From Calliopum simillimum (Eukaryota > Arthropoda > Insecta > Diptera > Lauxaniidae): DNA of 64,000 nt. The stretch covers positions 3,348,001-3,412,000 of the forward strand of contig OX638368.1 of NCBI GenBank assembly GCA_951812925.1, read 5' to 3'. A program made the position numbers and the translations under genes. The notes under the pieces are model-generated. The model was not told where the DNA came from, did no database searches, and saw only the letters and a list, made by a program, of their open reading frames with translations. This document shows, piece after piece, positions 56,770 through 64,000 of the stretch (positions are counted from its first letter, which is position 1; every line of letters begins with the position of its first letter).

Positions 56770-58059
56770 ATGGTGTGGCCTGCGGACTACATCATACGTG
56801 AGGCAGACATTGATGGGAAAAATGAGGTTAGGGCTCCCCGGCCTCGTTGTTATTTGGACATTGATTATCCCAGATCTTTGGAAATAATTGTTCAATCTAA
56901 GGATAATTCTTCCTTAAATGTAATGGGTATTAGTAAACATATTTATGCTAAATATAAAAATTTGGACATTTACTTCTTAACAAAGAAGAAGTTGAAGGTT
57001 GTCACCCAGGTTTTTGATGTGGCCAACAAGATTGCCTCCGACGTTTTTTTACTTGAAAACTATAATACATACATTCCTTCAGAATTATGTGAGGTGAAAG
57101 GGGTGGTTCCGATCCCTATTTCATACTCTGAAAAAGAGATTTTTGTTAATGGTTTTGGAAAGAACATGATGCAGTATGGGACTTTGTCTAAATACTGCAA
57201 ACTAACGGAAGTGAAGCGTTTAAATAGGAAGGATGCTGCTAATCCGAGTGTTCGAATCGATTCTGACTTGGTTCTGATTTGCTTTTCGGGGAGAATTTTA
57301 CCGTCTCATGTGCATCTTGATGGGGTGAATTTTCCTGTTAATCCGTATCGGGAGAACGTCATGCAGTGTAGGAAATGTTGGAGATTCAACCATTCAGAAC
57401 GTGCGTGTAGTCGTGCAAACAAGTTGTGCTGTAATTGTGGTTTGCATCACGCGGAATCTGTGTCTTGTAACATTTTTAAATGTGTTAATTGTGGCGGTGC
57501 CCATAAGGCATCAGATCAATCTTGCTCTGTTTTTAAAAAATTTTTTAATATCAAGTCTGATAAGGCTAATAAAAGTAAGCCAACAGTTATTTCATTTTCT
57601 TCTTCATCTTATGCCAAACCTAATGAGGTTGAGTTTATTAATAATTTACCAAAAAATAACCCTTTCAAATTTGATGTTGTGGACTTTCCCACAATTTCTT
57701 CAAGATTGCATCCTAAGAAAAACTCCAATAAGCCTGTTGTGCCTTCTAAGAGATTGCGTCTCGATGAAGCTGCTTCAGATGCTGTTGTTGATGATGAAGT
57801 TGTAATTGTTGAAACCAGTGGTGTAGCTTCTGCTGACAATTCGTCTGGCTTGGATGATCTTAAAATGGTCATAGAGGCTCAGGTCAGTAAATCCAGTGCA
57901 GATACTGTTAAAATTATTAAACCTTTTTTTGAATCAATAATGTGTCTTCTTAGTGAGAGTGTTGCTCCCGAGGAGAGAGTTCGTAGAGACAGACTAAAGC
58001 CAGTTTTTAAATCTATTCTTGAAAACATTGAAACTGCTGATGAAGATTGTTCAGTTTAA
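56770..58059 (+). CDS. Retrotransposon ORF1 (Gag-like nucleic-acid-binding protein)
   Basis: 429 aa. The N-terminal half is the Gag-like RNA-binding region of insect LINEs. It is followed by three zinc knuckles: CRKCWRFNHSERAC, CCNCGLHHAESVSC and CVNCGGAHKASDQSC (about residues 198-256). A Ser/Lys-rich and acidic C-terminus follows. Known role in the family: RNA packaging and nucleic-acid chaperoning. The stop overlaps the ORF2 start by 20 nt. Confidence 0.88.
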   Translation: MVWPADYIIREADIDGKNEVRAPRPRCYLDIDYPRSLEIIVQSKDNSSLNVMGISKHIYAKYKNLDIYFLTKKKLKVVTQVFDVANKIASDVFLLENYNTYIPSELCEVKGVVPIPISYSEKEIFVNGFGKNMMQYGTLSKYCKLTEVKRLNRKDAANPSVRIDSDLVLICFSGRILPSHVHLDGVNFPVNPYRENVMQCRKCWRFNHSERACSRANKLCCNCGLHHAESVSCNIFKCVNCGGAHKASDQSCSVFKKFFNIKSDKANKSKPTVISFSSSSYAKPNEVEFINNLPKNNPFKFDVVDFPTISSRLHPKKNSNKPVVPSKRLRLDEAASDAVVDDEVVIVETSGVASADNSSGLDDLKMVIEAQVSKSSADTVKIIKPFFESIMCLLSESVAPEERVRRDRLKPVFKSILENIETADEDCSV

Positions 58060-61000
58060 CTGCACAAGTATTCGTAATAAAAAACAACAAATTGAGCAGT
58101 ATTTCTTTGAAAATAAGATATCTTTGGGCTGTCTCTCGGAAACTTTTTTGTTGCCGTCTGACGATTTCGTATTTAAGAATTTTAATATCATTAGGGCAGA
58201 TCGCCCCTTTTCTGCTAATCGTGGTGGTGGGGTCGCGATTGTTTATGACAAGTTTTTGAAGGTTAAAAACCTTAATATAACTTCGCCAATTGATTCAATT
58301 GAAGTCTGTGGATGTGAAGTTTTTACTGATAAGGGTGTTCTTACTGTACTTTCTTTTTATCTACCGCCAAATTGTAATCTCTCGGTCTCTAATTTGGATA
58401 GAATTTTGTCTGGTATAACATTTTCATCAATTATAATTTGTGGAGATTTCAATGCTCATAATATCTGTTGGGGTAGTCGTGTAACTGACTCTAGAGGTAG
58501 AAAGGTTTTGGATTTCATTGAGAATCATGATTTCATGTTGCTGAACAATGGAGATCCGACCTATTTTGGTCATTCAATTTCTAGTATAGACTTGACATTT
58601 TGTTCAGGCAATATTGGATTATATTCTCTGTGGAGCGCCACGAAAGAAACGCTTGGCAGTTCGCATTGCATTATTAAAATTGATTTTAACTTATCTCCTC
58701 TTTTCAAAAGTTTTACAAAATTTATAGTTCCGAAGTCTATCGACAAAAGCTTTCTAAATAAAAAACTTTGCGAGGTTTTTGAGTCTCCTGAGTTTGATTG
58801 TCCTTCTTTGGATAGTAGGCTCGATACGTTTGCGCAAGTTTTTTTTGATGCTTTTAAAATTAAAGCAAAAAATAAAATGAAAGCCCCGAACCCATGGTGG
58901 AATGCGGAGTGTAATAGAATTAGTGCTGTCCTTAGATCAGTAGTGAGAAAGTTTAAATTTTGTCCTTCAAGAAGTAATTTTGAGGAGTTGAAGAAAACAA
59001 AAAAGGATTATAGATATATTTTGAGAATAGAAAAAAGGAATGGATGGAGAAAATTTTGTGAAAGCATTAACAGCAATATGACTGTTGCTGAGCTATGGAG
59101 AACTGTTAAGTGTTTTAAGGGAAATTTTTCAAATAGTATGGCGGGTCTGGGAGAGTGTTTGTCTGAGTTTTGTGATGCTCTGGCTGGTCCTATGGGTCCT
59201 TTTTGCTTCGTATCACCTGGCATTGGTCATAATGATCATTTTTTGTTGCATCCAATTGCCTTTTCGGAGTTGGATAAAGCAATTAGTGTATCCAAGAACT
59301 CTGCGCCTGGAATTGATGGGTTGCGAAATCAACATTTAAAATCATTTAATTCTGGTCACAGGTTTAAGTTAATCGAGATGTTCAATGAGATTCTTACTAG
59401 TGGATTTATTCCTTATTGTTGGTTTCAGTACAAAATAATGCCCCTCAAAAAAAAGAACTGCTCATCTACACTTGCCTCGTCTTATCGTTCTATCGCGTTG
59501 GCTTCGACCTTGCGGAAAATTTTTGAGCGTATTTTATGTGCCCGTTTGGAATGGTTTCTTGAGTCGCAGTCTAAAATAAGTAACAGTCAATCAGGTTTTA
59601 GGAAATGGAAGTCCACTGCCGATAATGTCATTACATTATGGTCTGCTGTGCAATTAACATTTCTTAAAAAAGAGAGCATGGTAGCTGTCTTTCTTGATAT
59701 CAAGGGAGCATTTGATAATGTGAATATAAAACTCCTGTGGGCTAGATTAAAACTATTAGGTGTTCCTAACAAGTTTTGCGATTTCATTTATTGTCTCTTT
59801 CAATTTAAAGATTTATACATTCAAAATGATGACGGGTATGTAAACAGGCACTCCTTTACGGGCGTGCCCCAAGGCTGTGTTCTTAGCCCTATATGCTTTA
59901 ATTTGTATATAGATGAAGTTTTTAGTGACATCATAGATGACGTGCACGTCTTGGGATATGCTGATGACATCGTAATTTTTTGTTCTCATTCTGATGTGTC
60001 TCTGGCAAGGGCCAAGGTTCAAACTGCTCTCTCTGCCATTGTGGGTCGTCTTTCACAATTACAGTTGGAGTTGTCTATTTCAAAAACTAAGGCAATGATT
60101 TTTACTAAAAGGACTAAAAATTTGCATAACACTTTGCCCCTGCATATTGGCTCCAATGACATAGAATTTGTTGACACTTTTAACTTTCTTGGGTTCACTT
60201 TTCATAAGCATCTGCTGTTAAGGCACCATGTTGATCGGCTAGTGAAGAACTGCTTTCACTATATTAATGTTTTACGTTCTTTGTGTGGTGTATCTTGGGG
60301 CTCCGATCCTCATTGCATGATTCGTCTGTACATTGGATTGATAAGGCCTAAGCTGGAATATATGGCTCCTCTGCTGTTGGATTGTTCTAAAAAGGATTTT
60401 CTGAAATTGCAACGTATTCAGTGGAAAGCATTGCGTATTTCACTTGGTGCTATGATTTCCACGCACACTCTTGGTTTGGAACAAATGGCTAATGTTATGC
60501 CACTTCCGGAGCGTTTAGCATTTTTAACAGAGGGCGTCATAAACAAAATATGTTCAATTGATAGTCATCCTGCTAGGTCTTTTATATTTCAAATTCTTGA
60601 ATTTTCAAATGTATCTTCTTTTTTTAAAAAATTTTCAGAGAAAATGCAAAAGGTGGAATTTATTCCTCACAATGCTCACCCTTTTTTTACAGTTCCTTTT
60701 GAGGCTTTGTTCTTTAAACCTGTGGTGAATTTTCTCCCGGTCTCTAAGGCAACGGCGTCAATAGATGAAGTCAATGAAAAATTCAACAGATTTATTGCTC
60801 GAAAAAAAAATTTTAGACAAGTCTTTACAGATGGTTCAAAAAGTTCTGATTCGGTTGGTAGTGGAATTTGGATGCCTGATATAGACATCGAGGCATATTT
60901 TTCCTCAAACCCAATTGCATCTATTTATTCAGCTGAAGCGTTAGCTATTTTTGAGGCTATTAAACTGGTTTCGGTACAAGATACGCGTAAATTTCTTATT

Positions 61001-61669
61001 ATCTCAGACAGTAAATCTGCATTAATGGCTATATCTGGGTATTGTAGAAATGAAACTCATCCATATATTTTTCAGATCAAATCTCTTTTGTTGGAGCTTA
61101 GGAATAAGGGTGTGCAGATTCATTTTCTTTGGATTCCTAGTCATATGGGAATTGAAGGAAATGATTATGTGGACCAGGTTGCGTCGGGTCATTTGTTCAC
61201 TCGGAGTGTTGAACGTCTTCCTGTTAACTTCACTGATGTTAGACCTGTTGATAAGCAGGTAGAATTCAACAAATGGCAATCTCGTTGGAATGATTCGGAA
61301 TTTGGGCGGCATTTATTTCAAATAGCCTCTCTTGTTAACAAATCTGCTTGGTTTAGTAGTATAAATTTGCCTCGGAAATTTGTCACAATGATAAACAGGC
61401 TTAAGTTTAACCACACTAGGTGTAAAAGTCATCTTTATAAAATCAATATAATAGAGTCTGAAGTTTGTACTTGTGGCGCAGTCCAAACTTCTGAACATCT
61501 TTTGTTTCATTGCCCTAATTTGGATAATGCCCATAGAACTCAACTTTTTAGCACAATGCACGGTGCTGAAATAACGTCTCGCAGCTTAACGGATCTGCTG
61601 AAATTAGGTAATATTGACATTTTTAGGTCAATTTTTCAGTTTTTTGCGAAATGTGAAATTGATATCTGA
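58040..61669 (+). CDS. Retrotransposon ORF2: endonuclease, reverse transcriptase, RNase H
   Basis: About 1209 aa. I prefer the Met at 58040 (MKIVQFNCTSIRNK) because apurinic-type endonucleases begin this way; the frame is open from 58019. Order: endonuclease (catalytic blocks SETFL, GDFNAHN, SSIDLTF, SSHCIIKID), reverse transcriptase (APGIDGL, FRKWKSTADN, FLDIKGAFDNV, GVPQGCVLSP, YADDIVIF), RNase H (FTDGSKSS, YSAEALAI, ISDSKSAL, IPSHMGIEGNDYVD) and a C-terminal Cys/His motif (CTCGAVQTSEHLLFHCP). All catalytic motifs appear intact, so the element could drive its own target-primed insertion. Translation is probably by reinitiation at the -1 overlap. Confidence 0.92.
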   Translation: MKIVQFNCTSIRNKKQQIEQYFFENKISLGCLSETFLLPSDDFVFKNFNIIRADRPFSANRGGGVAIVYDKFLKVKNLNITSPIDSIEVCGCEVFTDKGVLTVLSFYLPPNCNLSVSNLDRILSGITFSSIIICGDFNAHNICWGSRVTDSRGRKVLDFIENHDFMLLNNGDPTYFGHSISSIDLTFCSGNIGLYSLWSATKETLGSSHCIIKIDFNLSPLFKSFTKFIVPKSIDKSFLNKKLCEVFESPEFDCPSLDSRLDTFAQVFFDAFKIKAKNKMKAPNPWWNAECNRISAVLRSVVRKFKFCPSRSNFEELKKTKKDYRYILRIEKRNGWRKFCESINSNMTVAELWRTVKCFKGNFSNSMAGLGECLSEFCDALAGPMGPFCFVSPGIGHNDHFLLHPIAFSELDKAISVSKNSAPGIDGLRNQHLKSFNSGHRFKLIEMFNEILTSGFIPYCWFQYKIMPLKKKNCSSTLASSYRSIALASTLRKIFERILCARLEWFLESQSKISNSQSGFRKWKSTADNVITLWSAVQLTFLKKESMVAVFLDIKGAFDNVNIKLLWARLKLLGVPNKFCDFIYCLFQFKDLYIQNDDGYVNRHSFTGVPQGCVLSPICFNLYIDEVFSDIIDDVHVLGYADDIVIFCSHSDVSLARAKVQTALSAIVGRLSQLQLELSISKTKAMIFTKRTKNLHNTLPLHIGSNDIEFVDTFNFLGFTFHKHLLLRHHVDRLVKNCFHYINVLRSLCGVSWGSDPHCMIRLYIGLIRPKLEYMAPLLLDCSKKDFLKLQRIQWKALRISLGAMISTHTLGLEQMANVMPLPERLAFLTEGVINKICSIDSHPARSFIFQILEFSNVSSFFKKFSEKMQKVEFIPHNAHPFFTVPFEALFFKPVVNFLPVSKATASIDEVNEKFNRFIARKKNFRQVFTDGSKSSDSVGSGIWMPDIDIEAYFSSNPIASIYSAEALAIFEAIKLVSVQDTRKFLIISDSKSALMAISGYCRNETHPYIFQIKSLLLELRNKGVQIHFLWIPSHMGIEGNDYVDQVASGHLFTRSVERLPVNFTDVRPVDKQVEFNKWQSRWNDSEFGRHLFQIASLVNKSAWFSSINLPRKFVTMINRLKFNHTRCKSHLYKINIIESEVCTCGAVQTSEHLLFHCPNLDNAHRTQLFSTMHGAEITSRSLTDLLKLGNIDIFRSIFQFFAKCEIDI

Positions 61670-62279
61670 AAGATATCGCAAATTTGCAAATCAGCAATCT
61701 CTAGGTTAAGTCCTTTTTATTTTTTGTTGGTATATATTGTATGGTATATATGTTGTATTCTATGTATATCATAGTTCTAATATAAGTTCTCATGTTAATT
61801 CTTATATAAGCTCTCATGTTAATTCTTATATAAGTTTTTTGTTACTTTTGTTACCTTTATAACGTTTTTGAAAAAAAGAAACAAAAAAGTCGATAAAAAA
61901 ATTAAAATATCGAAAAAAGAAAAAAATCGCAAAAAGAAAGCTATGATAAAGAAAAAAAAAAAAAAAAAAAAATCTTAATATCGCTTCAAAATTAGGATTT
62001 CAAACACAGATACAGTTTAATTGTATCGTATCATACATTACGCTAAAGGCTACGCTAAAAACTTCGAGTTTGTAGTAGCCTTTTCTCGCCAGTCAACTGT
62101 GCTGTCAGATTGACAGCATAACTTAAGAAGAAGAAGAAGAAGAAGTAAAGTAGGAATAAAAATTTCGAATTACATTGTGAGTCGGGTTGGGTCGTCTTCC
62201 TTCAAAAAGAACAATTTTAATATACAAATTTAATATATTTTTAGTTTCCAGTAAAATAGTTGAAATATAGAAAATTGCA

Positions 62280-64000
62280 ATGGACATCGATTCATTTGAT
62301 CAGTCCTTGGATGTCAAATCTATTTGCCGTACGTGTTCTCAGGCCAGTGAAGACCTACATTCTCTGAATGAACGTGTTGACCAATTCCCTGTGAAGACAC
62401 TCTCTGACCTATTATTGGACATTGCCAAAATCGATGTAGGACTATCGACATCAAAATAGTATTTATTAATAATTTCAATTGTTACAATAATTGCAGACAA
62501 AGGCGGATTTAAATAAAATGATGCCAATGAACATGTGTAACACTTGTTCGGAAAAGTTGCAAAATTCATATTTGTTTGTGGTTCAGGCACAAGAAACCAA
62601 TGAAAAGTTTTTAAAGTGTAGTAACACTTTGGTTTCAGAAATCCAGGATGGCACGAATGTTAGTAAATATTTGGACTGTCTATTGGAATCTCCAATAGAT
62701 ATACCTTCCAATACAATGGAGTATATGCATATCAAATTGGAACCTTTTAACACGGAAGAGAGTTTGTTTGGCTCGTTCCCATTGTCAGATGATGTGAATG
62801 ATAACTTTGATGAAGATGAACCTGAAATGGGCGCAGTTGTAAAAGATATGTACAAAAATACTGTTCATATGTACGGTGAAGTTGACCAAGAGCCAGTTCC
62901 TGCAAATTCAAATTGCACGCCATGGAATATTCATGCAACACAAGAGGGTTTAGTCGGTGATAGCAATATTGATCTTTTGAGCAGTACTAAGAATGAAGAG
63001 AAAGGTATTATCTCCAATTGCTGCAATCAAGAGTTTCATTAATAATCAGGTCTTTTCTTGCAGATACTATGGATCCCATTACAGTTGCATCCAGAGAAAA
63101 TAAACTTTCTAGTGCAAGCAGTAACAGTGACAACAGCGATGGGTAATCAAGTTTAAACGTACATATTTTATATTAGAATATCATATAAGTAATTATGCGG
63201 CGAAATTCTTTAGAGTCCTTTTATAATTTTTTAGAAAGACAATCAAAATTGCATTAATTCACGGATTTATTGCTTTTCAGCATTTATTTTATAAAAATTT
63301 ATATGGTCTGTGTAGTATCCGATGATTTGAATGTCATAAAATATAAACAATAGACTTCACTTGAATGTAAATACTTTACGAGAATCTTTTGCTATTCTTT
63401 TTTGTAATTTCGTTACAAACTTTAACTTCTGATTTCATAAAATGTCCCTTTATTCAGATTTTTTGCTATTGAACAACCTACATATTTATCAAAGTTATTC
63501 TCCTTTTTAAACATAATATCAATTTACAGTGAATGGAGAGAGAAGCCAAAAAGGCGTCCTGGTCGCCCTCGACTTGCCAAAAATAAACCTAATTACAAGG
63601 GACGTTTCTCATGTGAAGTGTGTGATAAATCATTTGCATGGAAAAAAGATTTATATCGCCATTTATTGTGCCATGGTGGTACTCCTGCCCACAGTTGTGA
63701 ATTATGCGATAAAAAATTTCTGCGCAAAGACAAATTAAAAGACCATATTAAAGTTCACCACCGCCATTTGGCGGAAAACAATGAAAATAGTGGACTCGAA
63801 CGACGAAAATATCATTCAGGGTGGAGCTTTGCAAAGCACTTATACTGTTATCAAAGTTTTACACAAATTGAGTGCAAGTTATGCAATAGTTCGTTTGAAA
63901 CTATCAAAATGTTAAAAACCCATCTCACAATGCATGTTGATGTTTCAACTCTTAATTTGACCGAAACCAGTAAAATAATTGAGGAATTGTACTCTCAAAC
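62280..64000 (+). CDS. ZAD and C2H2 zinc-finger protein (5' part; continues past the window)
   Basis: Four exons are visible: 62280-62435, 62497-63004, 63064-63142 and 63530-64000 (open at the window edge), with phase-consistent GT-AG introns. The N-terminus is a ZAD zinc-binding dimerisation domain: CRTC at residues 16-19 and CNTC about 46 residues further on. It is followed by an acidic linker. Then comes an AT-hook-like patch (KRRPGRPRL) and C2H2 fingers: FSCEVCDKSF...HLLCH, HSCELCDKKF...HIKVH and IECKLCNSSF...HLTMH. ZAD zinc-finger proteins are nuclear DNA-binding factors that expanded in insects. I do not recognise the orthologue. An I-type retrotransposon has inserted just upstream. Confidence 0.87.

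Larger units (their letters stand above)
56462..62141 (+). mobile_element. Complete I-superfamily non-LTR retrotransposon
   Basis: 5.7 kb flanked by the perfect 13-bp direct repeat GAAGTAAAGTAGG (56449-56461 and 62142-62154). It has a 308-bp 5' UTR, two intact overlapping ORFs and a 470-bp 3' UTR with an internal A-run (61952-61972), ending in an (AAG)n tail (62123-62141). With both ORFs open and a perfect duplication it is probably young and potentially autonomous. It ends 138 bp before the ATG of the ZAD gene. Confidence 0.92.

Overview
The window is eukaryotic and comes from a higher fly (Diptera: Schizophora). A tephritid-like fruit fly is my best guess. The evidence is spliced genes with short GT-AG introns, proteins matching Drosophila Fur1, Ho and an ND-49-like gene, a ZAD zinc-finger gene, and dipteran repeats such as mini-me elements, Helentron-like ends, mariner, piggyBac and BEL. 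The non-coding DNA is very AT-rich and packed with transposons in all states of decay.

Layout. 1-1720: a repeat cluster with tRNA-like T-arm motifs. 2417-3560: the 3' end of an I-type non-LTR retrotransposon. 5378-43484 (+): a furin-type proprotein convertase (Fur1) in ten coding exons. The reconstructed reading frame stays open across all nine junctions (4449 nt, 1482 aa) and carries the full D/H/N/S catalytic set. Its introns hold three antisense genes: a secreted LRR protein (6766-8187) and a complex I 49-kDa-like subunit (8923-10543) in intron 1, and an RNF4-like RING protein (19392-19904) in intron 5. The introns also hold a foldback MITE, an internally deleted mariner, a Helentron-like element with minisatellites, a hAT MITE, a hammerhead-ribozyme-bearing retroposon, two further Tc1/mariner copies, a pogo-like MITE, two other TIR MITEs, another deleted mariner, and a deleted piggyBac ending 45 bp before the last exon.

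44368-45245 (-): heme oxygenase Ho, convergent with Fur1. 45640-56330: a transposon graveyard with hAT remnants, a foldback element containing a mini-me, and a Harbinger-like element (TTA target duplication) that itself contains a young non-autonomous BEL-type LTR element (two 553-bp LTRs, ATAGC target duplication). 56462-62141: an apparently complete two-ORF, I-type non-LTR retrotransposon with a 13-bp target duplication and an (AAG)n tail. 62280 to the window end (+): the first four exons of a ZAD/C2H2 zinc-finger gene, truncated by the window.

The most unusual item is at 24821-25130. It is a short poly(A)-tailed, target-duplication-flanked sequence carrying a hammerhead ribozyme motif with all core nucleotides and three formable stems. 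The host genes do not form one pathway. Fur1 acts in the secretory pathway, Ho in heme breakdown, the ND-49-like protein in mitochondria, and the RING and ZAD proteins probably in the nucleus.
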